Shown one piece after another: positions 50,501 through 58,314 of a stretch of DNA of 64,000 bases (positions are counted from its first letter, which is position 1; every line of letters begins with the position of its first letter). Location of the stretch: IMG/VR virus record IMGVR_UViG_3300013006_000023, positions 1-64,000 of that record. One strand, written 5' to 3'. Both the position numbers and the translations under genes were made by a program. Below the pieces are notes generated by a model that was not told the DNA's origin, did not search any database, and was given only the letters and a program-made list of their open reading frames with translations. Origin of the DNA: a virus.

Positions 50501-50911
50501 ATGGATACATTCCGAGAGCTAACACCTGAAGAAATAAAGTTAACAACTATTCAGTTCATGGGACAGCATCTCATGGGTGAAATGAAAGAGTTGGATAGAA
50601 ACATTATTTCCAAGAGTAATAGTCTCCAGGGATTGACATTAAGACCAGAACAGATTATAGAAAGTGTGGGTGTATCGCCGCAAATAGCTTCTCCTGTCAA
50701 TACTGTTAACCCTGGCATTAACTTGCAGCCAGCTCTTGCTCAGCAGATGCAATTGTCTATCAATAATACTGCAGCAAGCAATGGCACACCCAATGATCCA
50801 AACCAACTTGAGTTTGACTTTAATAACTGTAACTATGCAAAACTAATTTTTGATAAACTTGATTACCTTGATATCAAAATGGATCGACTAATTGAGCTAC
50901 TTAAAAAGTAA
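50501..50911 (+). CDS. Conserved small protein between gp32 and gp45
   Basis: A 136-residue protein: an N-terminal helical region (MDTFRELTPEEIKLTTIQFM), a Pro/Asn-rich linker, and C-terminal NQLEFDFNN followed by KLDYLDIKMDRLIELLKK. NQLEFDF looks like a sliding-clamp-binding peptide (QLxxxF), which would fit its position 34 bp before the clamp gene. Function unknown; a late coactivator role is only a thought. Confidence 0.6.
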   Translation: MDTFRELTPEEIKLTTIQFMGQHLMGEMKELDRNIISKSNSLQGLTLRPEQIIESVGVSPQIASPVNTVNPGINLQPALAQQMQLSINNTAASNGTPNDPNQLEFDFNNCNYAKLIFDKLDYLDIKMDRLIELLKK

Positions 50912-50940
50912 TTGATTTAGCTTCACTCTTACATTATAAT
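50912..50940 (+). promoter_or_regulatory. Sigma70-like promoter of gp45
   Basis: TTGATT (50912-50917), 17-bp spacer, TATAAT (50935-50940), 5 bases before the ATG at 50946. Confidence 0.65.
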
Positions 50941-50945
50941 ATGTT

Positions 50946-51677
50946 ATGAAGCTTTTGATAAGTGATAAAGATAAATTTGTTAATAATTTCTTATCCCCTC
51001 TTAGCCGAGTAGTTGATAGTGCAGTTATTAATATCGACAAAGGAAAAATTTCAACGCTCATTGCAACTAGTGATAATACCGTTATTGTTAGCAGTGTCTT
51101 TAATGATGAAAATATAGACATTAAGAAAACCTTAAATGTACCGGATCTAAAAAAACTTAATCGTGTCATCTCATGCATTGAGCCGTCTGCTTTTGAATTA
51201 GATGTTTCATCTAATTTTATAGGTTATACGTCTAATACAATCAGGTTTAAATACCATTTATATGATGATAATATCATCTCTTCACCAAAAGTGAACATTG
51301 ATAAAATAAATGCATTGGAGTTTGACGGTAAATTTACACTGCTACAAAATACAATTCTTAGTCTCATTAAAGGTAGTACGATTACCACTGAGTCAAATAA
51401 AATATATATTAGCGTTAAAAACAGTTCAGTTCTTGGTGAGCTCACAGATAAGACTCGCCCCAATATCGATTCCTATGGTATTGAGATCTCCAATAATTAT
51501 GAAGGTACACAGTTTGCAGTACCTATACCGTTGAATTTTGAGATATTTAGAATAATATCTTCTATGAAGTTCAAAGACATACAATTCAACCTTATAACAA
51601 AGATGGGGGTGGGTGTACTGGATTTAAATCAAGACAATACTTCGTTTAAATTCATTATATCTGCTCTAACAAACTAA
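50946..51677 (+). CDS. 45: Sliding clamp gp45
   Basis: A 243-residue processivity factor (T4: 228). It begins MKLLISDKDKFVNNFLSPLS and shows the two-domain beta/alpha repeat of clamps, with SSVFNDENIDIKKTLNVPDL, IRFKYHLYDD and a C-terminal GVGVLDLNQDNTSFKFIIS. In T4 it also activates late transcription with gp55 and gp33. Its stop overlaps the next start by one base. Confidence 0.88.
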   Translation: MKLLISDKDKFVNNFLSPLSRVVDSAVINIDKGKISTLIATSDNTVIVSSVFNDENIDIKKTLNVPDLKKLNRVISCIEPSAFELDVSSNFIGYTSNTIRFKYHLYDDNIISSPKVNIDKINALEFDGKFTLLQNTILSLIKGSTITTESNKIYISVKNSSVLGELTDKTRPNIDSYGIEISNNYEGTQFAVPIPLNFEIFRIISSMKFKDIQFNLITKMGVGVLDLNQDNTSFKFIISALTN

Positions 51678-52051
51678 TGAGCAAAAATAAATTAAGAACA
51701 CCTAGTTATTTCATAAAACGTCTAAAAGACAATGGTTTTGTTGTTTTGAAAGTCTTCAATGTGTATGCTAAATCTGATCCTCGCCAGTGGACAATCATAG
51801 TTAATCCAACTGAAGCTTCAGTCTTTATAACTTGTTATTTTAACAAAAGTAATATAAATGAAGTGCTATTTGAGATGAATGATGGCGGCAGACGCATTCA
51901 AAAGAATTTCTATATAGCAACTGATAGCATAGAAGTAATCATCAACTTTTTATTAAAAAGCGGCGTATCCAATGGTGTCGATTACCCAGGACGCAATAGA
52001 TATCTTCGTCAAAGAATAAATAAATATGATGAGCAAAAGCAATCCTCCTGA
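51677..52051 (+). CDS. Conserved protein following the clamp gene
   Basis: A 124-residue protein: TPSYFIKRLKDNGFVVLKVF, DPRQWTIIVNPTEASVFITC, FEMNDGGRRIQKNFYIAT. Similar proteins are found next to gp45 in marine T4-like phages as I recall, replacing the T4 clamp-loader genes. Mixed alpha/beta; function unknown. It overlaps the next gene by 26 bp. Confidence 0.7.
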   Translation: MSKNKLRTPSYFIKRLKDNGFVVLKVFNVYAKSDPRQWTIIVNPTEASVFITCYFNKSNINEVLFEMNDGGRRIQKNFYIATDSIEVIINFLLKSGVSNGVDYPGRNRYLRQRINKYDEQKQSS

Positions 52052-52358
52052 TAGCAATCTAAACAATTTTAACCCCAATGAGAACAAGGAGGTTAAAGAG
52101 CTCACTCATAAAGCATTAATTAACTTTTTAAAAGAAGAGATAACTAATAAGCATGCATTAAAGAAGGATCTAGATGCTCTCAATTCTACAATATCAGAAT
52201 ATTTAAATTGTTTTATTCTATTGGGATACAATTGTGATGGTGATCCTGTGCAAACTATTTTTGCACACAATCAGCAGGAAGCTGATTCTCTTGGCACACT
52301 GGTTAATAAGTTTATGTTCAGTACACGCGAAAAAGATGATGATCGTGGAGATTTGTAA
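52026..52358 (+). CDS. Hypothetical acidic protein
   Basis: A 110-residue protein with an Asn-rich N-terminus and a helical core (LTHKALINFLKEEITNKHAL), then FILLGYNCDGDPVQTIFAHN and an acidic tail (EKDDDRGDL). The start is ATG 52026 or 52029. I do not recognise it. Confidence 0.6.
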   Translation: MMSKSNPPDSNLNNFNPNENKEVKELTHKALINFLKEEITNKHALKKDLDALNSTISEYLNCFILLGYNCDGDPVQTIFAHNQQEADSLGTLVNKFMFSTREKDDDRGDL

Positions 52359-52379
52359 AAACTAATATAAACTATATTA

Positions 52380-53264
52380 GTGAAAAACATAATAATTCTT
52401 GGCAAAGGCTTTGTCGGCAACCATATCTTCAATCATTTTAAAGAATGGTTCAACATGCATGCAGTTATAGTTGACAGGAAAGAAGTTGACTATTTCAATG
52501 AAATTGCATTGAAAAAATTTCTAAGGGAGCTTCATTGCTATCCAGAGAATGACATTGTGTTTATTAATTGTTCTGGATACACAGGCAGACCCAATGTTGA
52601 TGCATGTGAGTTGAACAAAGAAATTTGTGTGGAATACAATACTAAATTGCCCATTTTCTTGAGCAACTTCTGCCAAAAATATAAACACTATCTCATCAAT
52701 GTGTCAAGCGGGTGTATTTACAGCGGTTATGAGAAAGACTACACAGAAGATGACGTTCCGAATTTTGGAATGTATTCCAATGTTAGCAGTTTTTATTCTA
52801 AAACAAAACATCTAGCTGAACTGCTCTATACAAAGACACATTCATCAATCCTCAGAATACGTATGCCATTCTGCTCATATTCTTCTGAACGCAATATCAT
52901 TAATAAAATTATAAACTATGATAATCTCATATCTTTCAAAAACAGTTTAACCTCTCTTGATGATTTGTCAGTCTTTATTAACAAATTCATAGTTCACGAA
53001 TTTTACAAGACTAAACCTGATATATACAATGTGGTCAACCCAGGTGGAATTGATGCAAAGGAGATAGTTCAGTTACTTTCAAAAAATAACATCATTAATA
53101 AGAATTGGAAGTTTGTAGATATTGAAAATTTGCAACTCAAAGCAAATCGTTCCAATTGTGTTTTGTCTACTGAAAAAATAGCTGATCTTGGATTAGACCT
53201 GCCCCCTGTGCATGAAACACTGCTGTCTAGTATTGAGAAACTCTCCCATGAAACAGCTGTTTAG
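52380..53264 (+). CDS. RmlD-like NAD-dependent sugar reductase
   Basis: A 294-residue extended SDR protein: ILGKGFVGNHIF (GxGxxG), FINCSGYTGRPNVDACE, INVSSGCIYSGYEKDYTEDD and the active-site Y139-x3-K143 in SFYSKTKHLAE, then LRIRMPF. This is the layout of dTDP-4-dehydrorhamnose reductase and related enzymes that act after RmlB and RmlC. It starts at GTG 52380. It is the second nucleotide-sugar gene of the window (RmlB at 24331), again embedded in core genes. Confidence 0.78.
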   Translation: MKNIIILGKGFVGNHIFNHFKEWFNMHAVIVDRKEVDYFNEIALKKFLRELHCYPENDIVFINCSGYTGRPNVDACELNKEICVEYNTKLPIFLSNFCQKYKHYLINVSSGCIYSGYEKDYTEDDVPNFGMYSNVSSFYSKTKHLAELLYTKTHSSILRIRMPFCSYSSERNIINKIINYDNLISFKNSLTSLDDLSVFINKFIVHEFYKTKPDIYNVVNPGGIDAKEIVQLLSKNNIINKNWKFVDIENLQLKANRSNCVLSTEKIADLGLDLPPVHETLLSSIEKLSHETAV

Positions 53265-53529
53265 TTTGTTCAGCAAACATCCTCGCGAGCGTCATGTATA
53301 TGCTGTTTGTGGTGGTAAATACTTGGGTGAAATGTTTGTTTTTATGGAAAAACGAGATGCAGAATACTATTTCCTATCATTACCAGACATGCAAATCAGA
53401 CAGGTGCCTATTGAAAAATTCGATACAGGATTAAAGGAAAAGATACTGGATGTTGTCAACAAGCTGCCTGTAGAGATCTATAGTATGTGTCAAAAACAGT
53501 ATAAAACAAATAAGACTATTGATAAATAA
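53248..53529 (+). CDS. Conserved small protein
   Basis: A 93-residue protein, MKQLFSLFSKHPRERHVYAV then GGKYLGEMFVFMEKRDAEYY and a Lys-rich end. It looks like a small alpha/beta domain that presents one value (FLSLPDMQIRQVP). I take ATG 53248, 17 bp inside the end of the RmlD-like gene; ATG 53212 would add 12 residues. Function unknown. Confidence 0.65.
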   Translation: MKQLFSLFSKHPRERHVYAVCGGKYLGEMFVFMEKRDAEYYFLSLPDMQIRQVPIEKFDTGLKEKILDVVNKLPVEIYSMCQKQYKTNKTIDK

Positions 53530-53538
53530 TTAGGGTGG

Positions 53539-53546
53539 TATAAATA
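53539..53546 (+). promoter_or_regulatory. Perfect T4 late promoter TATAAATA
   Basis: An exact match, 5 bases before the ATG at 53552, inside a region of early/middle genes. Confidence 0.7.
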
Positions 53547-53551
53547 GTTCT

Positions 53552-53761
53552 ATGAATTTAATTATTGAAACAACTTTTAGGTCTGAGAAAGATAAGAATA
53601 AGGACGTGGAATCATTTACAGTTCTTTGTGATATTGATGCTATTCAAAATATTATTAATACCAAAGGCGTGGAGGCTGCAAATACTGCGCTGGATTCATA
53701 TGTTGCAAAGTTCACAGAGGATTTCAAGAGAAAGCTTTCCACTGCCTTGAGAAAGGTCTGA
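53552..53761 (+). CDS. Small hypothetical protein
   Basis: A 69-residue protein: MNLIIETTFRSEKDKNKDVE, CDIDAIQNIINTKGVEAANT and a basic helix ending ALRKV. The start is fixed by TATAAATA 5 bases upstream. It ends 1 base before the next gene. Function unknown. Confidence 0.65.
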   Translation: MNLIIETTFRSEKDKNKDVESFTVLCDIDAIQNIINTKGVEAANTALDSYVAKFTEDFKRKLSTALRKV

Positions 53762-53762
53762 T

Positions 53763-53948
53763 ATGGATCTTATTGACCCTCGTCCCATCACTTCCCCCAT
53801 TAGTGGACAGCCTGTCAGACCAGTCTTAAAGACCTTTATTCGTGGTAACAAGGAAATAGTTGAAGCGCATTATATTGATCCTGCAAGTGGTGTTTTCATA
53901 CGCAAAGGCCTGGTATCAGTAAAAGATATTGAACCTCCAAAGAAATAA
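53763..53948 (+). CDS. Conserved small protein
   Basis: A 61-residue protein, MDLIDPRPITSPISGQPVRP then KEIVEAHYIDPASGVFIRKG and VSVKDIEPPKK. The pattern (TGQP-x-x-P..K-x-x-x-EAH-x-x-DPASG-x-F-I-(R/K)-KG) is one I associate with small proteins of marine T4-like phages. Function unknown. Confidence 0.65.
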   Translation: MDLIDPRPITSPISGQPVRPVLKTFIRGNKEIVEAHYIDPASGVFIRKGLVSVKDIEPPKK

Positions 53949-53962
53949 GTTATAATATTTTT

Positions 53963-55006
53963 GTGGTTATACCTCAAGAATATATTGTTCAGAAATTCTA
54001 TCAGTATGCAGGTTACCCTAAGTTCAAGAAATTTAGCAACACATACATGGCCGGGTGTCCAATATGCAGAGAAGGAAAATCATGGAACAAAAAACGTAGA
54101 TGCATTTATTTGGTAGATGATAATAAAATTTGCTGTCATAATTGTGGTTGGTATGGTGATACTGTCAAGTGGGTGCAAGAAGTCTCCGGACTTACTTTTG
54201 TGGAAATTATAAATGAATCGAAAAATTATGAGATTTTGCCTCTGGAAGCATTAGCGGACGACCAGAGAAGCGACATTCAAAAACCCATCAAAGTTGAAAG
54301 ACTGCCACTTGAATCAATTGATTTATTTGACAAGATGCAGATTAATTACTATAACAACAATAGGACAGTTAATGATGCACTGCTCTTGTTAGAGAAGAGA
54401 AGAATGATTAACGCTATCAATAGACCCAAATCTTTGTTTCTATCATTGAATGATAAAGTTCATAAGAACAGAATCATAATACCTTTCTATAACGAGGAAA
54501 ATGAGGTCATCTTCTATCAATCAAGAATCATCTATGATAAAGATCTGAGGCTGTATCCCAAATACTTGAGCAAAATAAATGGTGAAAAATCTCTGTACAA
54601 CATTAACAACATAAATGCAGATTTAGAATATATCTTTGTTTTTGAAGGCCCTATTGATGCATTTTTTGTGCGCAATGGCACAGCAATTTCAGGTATTCAA
54701 GAGAATAGCCACACCATGTTTTCTGCATTACAGGAGAATCAGCTGAATTCATTTAAATTTCACAAACGCATTTGGGTGCTGGATAGTCAATATAATGATA
54801 GGGCCAGCAGAAACAAGACTGAGAAGCTCATACAAAATGGTGAAACTGTATTCATATGGCCTGAAAATGACGGCAAAAAATACAAGGATATTAATGATCT
54901 GGTAATAGATAAAAAAATAGATTCAGTGGATCCAAGTTATTTTGTTGAAAATTCCCACAGCGGAATCAAGGCAAAATTATTATTATCTGTCATTAGCAGA
55001 AATTAA
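53963..55006 (+). CDS. 61: DNA primase gp61
   Basis: A 347-residue primase (T4: 342). The N-terminal zinc finger is GCPICREG...ICCHNCGWYGD (two CxxC pairs), NRIIIPFYNEENEVIFYQSR follows, and the TOPRIM domain has IFVFEGPIDAFFV (Glu-Gly and D-x-D-like acids) and IWVLDSQYND. It makes RNA primers with gp41. It starts at GTG 53963. It converges with the late gene at 55390 (24-bp overlap). Confidence 0.9.
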   Translation: MVIPQEYIVQKFYQYAGYPKFKKFSNTYMAGCPICREGKSWNKKRRCIYLVDDNKICCHNCGWYGDTVKWVQEVSGLTFVEIINESKNYEILPLEALADDQRSDIQKPIKVERLPLESIDLFDKMQINYYNNNRTVNDALLLLEKRRMINAINRPKSLFLSLNDKVHKNRIIIPFYNEENEVIFYQSRIIYDKDLRLYPKYLSKINGEKSLYNINNINADLEYIFVFEGPIDAFFVRNGTAISGIQENSHTMFSALQENQLNSFKFHKRIWVLDSQYNDRASRNKTEKLIQNGETVFIWPENDGKKYKDINDLVIDKKIDSVDPSYFVENSHSGIKAKLLLSVISRN

Positions 55007-55390
55007 GTACCCCTTCATTGATTCACTCAATGAGCTTAATTCTGCGGCCAGCCTGGCAATCTTCTTTTTCTCACTTCTGGCCATGTCCTCAAATATTGAA
55101 TCACAAGGAGCAGCATGCAGCTGCACTTGAATAGAATCAGAATCTGTGCCATTTAAAAATTTAATAAACACATCAATTTGCTCAATCCATCCTCTTAATG
55201 ACTGCAATTGATGTTGCTTGTTTTGATCAACAACTGTCTCTCTGCCTTTAATATCATAGTCTTCAGGTGCTGTGGTTTTTAGAGTTTGCGCCATGGCATT
55301 TCTATCATTTTGTGGAGCTGCTACTGCAGTATCATCCATGTTCTCATCCGCTTCAAGCACTGTATCAAACACCTTATTAAAGAGACTCAT
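54983..55390 (-). CDS. Late protein with capsid-targeting-like N-terminus
   Basis: A 135-residue protein: MSLFNKVFDTVLEADENMDD, where VLE|A fits gp21 cleavage, an Ala/Asp/Gln-rich linker, then a helical C-terminal half (LQSLRGWIEQIDVFIKFLNG). AATAAATA lies 5 bases before the ATG. It is an isolated minus-strand late gene. Family unknown; probably a head-internal protein. Confidence 0.65.
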   Translation of the reverse strand: MSLFNKVFDTVLEADENMDDTAVAAPQNDRNAMAQTLKTTAPEDYDIKGRETVVDQNKQHQLQSLRGWIEQIDVFIKFLNGTDSDSIQVQLHAAPCDSIFEDMARSEKKKIARLAAELSSLSESMKGYLISANDR

Positions 55391-55395
55391 AATAT

Positions 55396-55403
55396 TATTT
55401 ATT
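55396..55403 (-). promoter_or_regulatory. Late promoter motif AATAAATA
   Basis: Complement of tatttatt, 5 bases before the ATG at 55390. Confidence 0.65.
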
Positions 55404-55411
55404 CCAAAAAG

Positions 55412-55419
55412 ATTAAATA
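55412..55419 (+). promoter_or_regulatory. Late promoter motif ATTAAATA
   Basis: 5 bases before GTG 55425; it is back to back with the minus-strand late motif at 55396. Confidence 0.5.
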
Positions 55420-55424
55420 ATTAT

Positions 55425-55787
55425 GTGAAACATACTCTTTTGTTTGATGAAGTGATGCAATATAACAAATGGGTAAGCGGCATTGCATCCAGAGATCTGT
55501 CAACTCAACGTGTCACTCTGAATGACATTTTTGACACCAACAAAAACCCGCAAATTCCAGGTGCCATCAAAGCTGGCAATGATCTGCCATACCCACTTAG
55601 AAACGTTATAAATCAGCTTGGTGATCTGTATGTAAACTCTTCTAATTCAGTGGAGCTCTTCAAGCAATCATTGAACAATCCAAATATTGAGTTCAATGAT
55701 GATGCCAAGGCTTACATCATTTCTGCAATCAAGAAACTCACAGTCATACAAAACTTAATAAAAACTGTTATCAGTGGTAACAAATAG
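55425..55787 (+). CDS. Hypothetical protein, probable late gene
   Basis: 120 residues from GTG 55425 (then KHTLLFDEVMQYNKWVSGIA). I choose this start because the open frame farther upstream runs across the opposite-strand late gene, and because ATTAAATA lies 5 bases before it; ATG 55458 is an alternative. The core QIPGAIKAGNDLPYPLRNVI followed by helices looks folded. The function is not recognised. Confidence 0.6.
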   Translation: MKHTLLFDEVMQYNKWVSGIASRDLSTQRVTLNDIFDTNKNPQIPGAIKAGNDLPYPLRNVINQLGDLYVNSSNSVELFKQSLNNPNIEFNDDAKAYIISAIKKLTVIQNLIKTVISGNK

Positions 55788-55824
55788 CTTGCTGATATTG
55801 GAATTGTAATATATAATACTATAT

Positions 55825-56250
55825 ATGCTCAAAAAGCTATTGAATCAGCTATTCACACTGTGCCTTGTGTCTTTGCTATTTGCCATTATTTTTTATCTGC
55901 TGAAGCTTAATTTTGTTGCAGGCATACTGACAGGTATCGTCTTTCAGTTTACTGGTTTTTACTTGTATTCAACCTTTTTACGAATTTACACCGGTCTTCA
56001 AATAAAAAAAATCGAAAATGAAATGCTCAAGGAGCTGTCTTTTCAAGGTTTGGAAGTGGCATGCCCTTGCTACAAGAAGGTTGTGGAATTTGTACCCATT
56101 AGACTCAATGCAAAGAATTATTACAAATGCACGCAGTGCAACAAGAAAATAAGTGTAATAATTGACGCGGAAACGGCCATTGCAACAGAAGCCATTGAAA
56201 ACCCATCAGCTGTTTTAAATAATCTAAGGATTCCAGATGCAAATTCCTAA
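55825..56250 (+). CDS. Small membrane protein with zinc-ribbon-like domain
   Basis: A 141-residue protein with two transmembrane segments (about residues 8-27, LFTLCLVSLLFAIIFYLL, and 30-50) followed by a cytoplasmic part with two cysteine pairs, CPCYKK (80-82) and CTQCNK (102-105), that can bind zinc. The N-terminus is short and basic, so the zinc domain is probably inside the cell. It overlaps the next gene by 14 bp. A role in remodelling or anchoring at the host membrane is only inferred. Confidence 0.65.
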   Translation: MLKKLLNQLFTLCLVSLLFAIIFYLLKLNFVAGILTGIVFQFTGFYLYSTFLRIYTGLQIKKIENEMLKELSFQGLEVACPCYKKVVEFVPIRLNAKNYYKCTQCNKKISVIIDAETAIATEAIENPSAVLNNLRIPDANS

Positions 56251-56686
56251 AAGCATTGAGAAATTGACAACCAGCATACCGCCCAATAGCATTGACCGTG
56301 CAGTTGAATCTGCAAGCTTGCTTCCAGATGACATTATACTTTTTTTTAAAAAGTATCTGACCATAGCTGACTACCAAAAATTTGAATATGGCTTTGTATC
56401 TCTTAAAAAAGTATCTGATGAAAGAGTTTTCTTCTCCGGTTTAAATAATCTCTTTTATGATGCGTTGAGTGCCTCTATCAAAAATAGCGATGTGTTGGAA
56501 GAACATAAAGAACAAATTACCAGATGCTGCCGCACATTCTTTGAAGCACAAAACACGTCTTTGAATGCATTTCTTGAAGTGATAACTTTTTTTAATAAAA
56601 ATAAGAATCTTCTTGACGTAAAAGATCTTTCATATATTATTATTGGATATGCAATTAGTACCATCAAAAAACTCCATAACAGTTAA
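56237..56686 (+). CDS. Hypothetical helical protein
   Basis: A 149-residue protein, all-helical in appearance: DDIILFFKKYLTIADYQKFE, EHKEQITRCCRTFFEAQN. It overlaps both neighbours (14 and 38 bp), so it belongs to the small operon 55825-57211. No known family. Confidence 0.6.
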   Translation: MQIPKSIEKLTTSIPPNSIDRAVESASLLPDDIILFFKKYLTIADYQKFEYGFVSLKKVSDERVFFSGLNNLFYDALSASIKNSDVLEEHKEQITRCCRTFFEAQNTSLNAFLEVITFFNKNKNLLDVKDLSYIIIGYAISTIKKLHNS

Positions 56687-56975
56687 GACCAATTCAAATA
56701 AAGTTCATGAACTTAAACTTCAAGAATATACCAGGTGGATATGCTTGGTTGAAGCCTTGGATTACATATCAAAAAAAGCAGGCAATTTCAAATGCAATTT
56801 GCAGGACAATGATGACTGGATCAAGCCCTTGGCTTTTCAAAAATATATTGCTGAGAGGTATGAATCCATGCTAGATGAAATTTCATTAAATGAATTCAAT
56901 ACAATGCACACTGTACCACCTAGTTTAAATGAGGAGAATGCATGCACTACATCGTTGGAACCAGCTTCACTATAA
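56649..56975 (+). CDS. Hypothetical protein
   Basis: A 108-residue protein: MQLVPSKNSITVKTNSNKVH, LQEYTRWICLVEALDYISKK, DDWIKPLAFQKYIAERYES. I take ATG 56649 rather than TTG 56643. It overlaps the preceding gene by 38 bp and the next by 34 bp. Not recognised. Confidence 0.6.
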   Translation: MQLVPSKNSITVKTNSNKVHELKLQEYTRWICLVEALDYISKKAGNFKCNLQDNDDWIKPLAFQKYIAERYESMLDEISLNEFNTMHTVPPSLNEENACTTSLEPASL

Positions 56976-57211
56976 TACACAACCCTTCATATCAATTGCT
57001 TGATAAAAGGTTCAAATACAATATAAAATATGTATTAACCAACATATCCAAGAAAGATAATAAATTTATCTATACATTTGCATGCATAGATGGTAAAGTG
57101 GCTGCTGAATTTAACAGCATACCAGATGCAGAAAAGTTCATTTCAAATTGCAGAAAAGAAAGAATACCTGTGTATTCTTATGATGAACCTCAACCGCCAT
57201 ATCCGCCATAA
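56942..57211 (+). CDS. Hypothetical protein
   Basis: An 89-residue protein: MHYIVGTSFTIIHNPSYQLL, YTFACIDGKVAAEFNSIPDA, a Tyr/Pro-rich end (VYSYDEPQPPYPP). It resembles a compact beta-type domain. Its last 22 bp overlap the convergent gp14. Last gene of the plus-strand group. Confidence 0.6.
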   Translation: MHYIVGTSFTIIHNPSYQLLDKRFKYNIKYVLTNISKKDNKFIYTFACIDGKVAAEFNSIPDAEKFISNCRKERIPVYSYDEPQPPYPP

Positions 57212-57924
57212 ACATCAGAGTAATTGGTTTGGCTGTAGTCAAACACGCTCTTGGATGCTTCATTGACACTGTAGTTGTAAGGCTTGACTGCACCTGATGC
57301 ATAAGGGCTTTTTGTGTCGTCAAAAACCTGATCATTAACCACTTCACCGCCACTGAGCCCAGGCTCAAATGAATATTCAAACCTCTTGGCTTTAACCAAC
57401 CACACATAGTGTCCCATGAGAGGGTTTATTTGTGCAATATCTTGATCTAGTCGTTGTGTGATTTCATATATGTTGCCTTGTCTGCCACCAGGCCTATCAT
57501 TGCCATATTCAACAAGCTTGAACAGATCACCAGACTTGGGCTCCTGGTTATAACCAAATGCAGTGTAAAATGCGCTTATGTGAATGAATGCGGTGAGCTC
57601 ATCATCTGATACCAATCCAAACTTGCTCAACATTAATGCATTTTCTTGCAAGTTTATTGCCACAGTAATCAATCTTGGTGTAGAATATTGTTGTATTGGA
57701 TCTTCGCCATATAAATTATCTGCAGATAAAACGTTGTAATTGTGTGTATAATACTCGACCTTCTGACCGTACAGATTAATCTGTTCCCTCCAATAATTAG
57801 AAACCGTCATTCGTTCAGCTGAATTGTTATCTTTATCTGTGTATCTAAAACAGTCGTTATCCTTGAAGGCAAAAGGCTGTATGTTTATAGTGTTACTACC
57901 TGTATACTTGTCCTTAGTATTCAT
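57190..57924 (-). CDS. 14: Neck protein gp14
   Basis: A 244-residue protein (T4 gp14: 256). SNYWREQINLYGQKVEYYTH, NLYGEDPIQQYS, ENALMLSKFGLVSDDELTAF, GDLFKLVEYG, YEITQRLDQDIAQINPLMGH and YVWLVKAKRFEYSFEPG follow the T4 gp14 order (T4: FGEDLKNKFTKAW, EGDLIYFPMDN, FEINWVEPYDPFYQLG). It closes the head-tail neck with gp13 and gp15. The start overlaps the upstream gene by 4 bp. Confidence 0.85.
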   Translation of the reverse strand: MNTKDKYTGSNTINIQPFAFKDNDCFRYTDKDNNSAERMTVSNYWREQINLYGQKVEYYTHNYNVLSADNLYGEDPIQQYSTPRLITVAINLQENALMLSKFGLVSDDELTAFIHISAFYTAFGYNQEPKSGDLFKLVEYGNDRPGGRQGNIYEITQRLDQDIAQINPLMGHYVWLVKAKRFEYSFEPGLSGGEVVNDQVFDDTKSPYASGAVKPYNYSVNEASKSVFDYSQTNYSDVYGGYGG

Positions 57925-58244
57925 TTCTCTATTATGGCTTTCCTAAAAATTGGGTCAAATTTCAAAACAATGCCTGTATTGCCAAGCTTCTTTGGATTTT
58001 GCGGATCAAATTCCAAGTTGTATTCATTTTGTATTTGTTGTATATCCTGAATATTAAGAATTTGTTTACCACTATCTTGATTCATCAAGGTCTGTACTTT
58101 TTGATTCTTAACTTTAGTTCTTACGTAATCAGGAACCGTTTTACCCGGGGTTTGTGGATGCGATATGGGATCAGGGATTACATCTTTCATGTGCCGATGC
58201 TCCACTCCATACTTTTCGAAAAATTTTAAAAAGGACTCAGCCAT
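57921..58244 (-). CDS. Small protein upstream of gp14
   Basis: A 107-residue protein: MAESFLKFFEKYGVEHRHMK, PDPISHPQTPGKTVPDYVRT, and an Asp/Asn-rich C-terminus (LEFDPQNPKKLGNTGIVLKF). Late motif CTTAAATA lies 5 bases before the ATG. It overlaps gp14 by 4 bp, so the two are cotranscribed and it is probably a virion or assembly protein. No family recognised. Confidence 0.6.
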   Translation of the reverse strand: MAESFLKFFEKYGVEHRHMKDVIPDPISHPQTPGKTVPDYVRTKVKNQKVQTLMNQDSGKQILNIQDIQQIQNEYNLEFDPQNPKKLGNTGIVLKFDPIFRKAIIEK

Positions 58245-58249
58245 GTAGA

Positions 58250-58257
58250 TATTTAAG
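58250..58257 (-). promoter_or_regulatory. Late promoter motif CTTAAATA
   Basis: 5 bases before the ATG at 58244; the second position is T instead of A. Confidence 0.45.
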
Positions 58258-58258
58258 C

Positions 58259-58296
58259 AAAAAAAAAGGCTTAATTTACATTAAGCCCTTTTTTTA
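58259..58296. terminator. Bidirectional intrinsic terminator
   Basis: Stem GGCTTAA (58268-58274) with TTAAGCC (58281-58287), loop TTTACA, flanked by an A run and a T run. It ends the minus-strand transcript of the acidic gene at 58315 before the next unit begins. Confidence 0.85.
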
Positions 58297-58314
58297 CTAT
58301 TTTTGAATTTTTAG

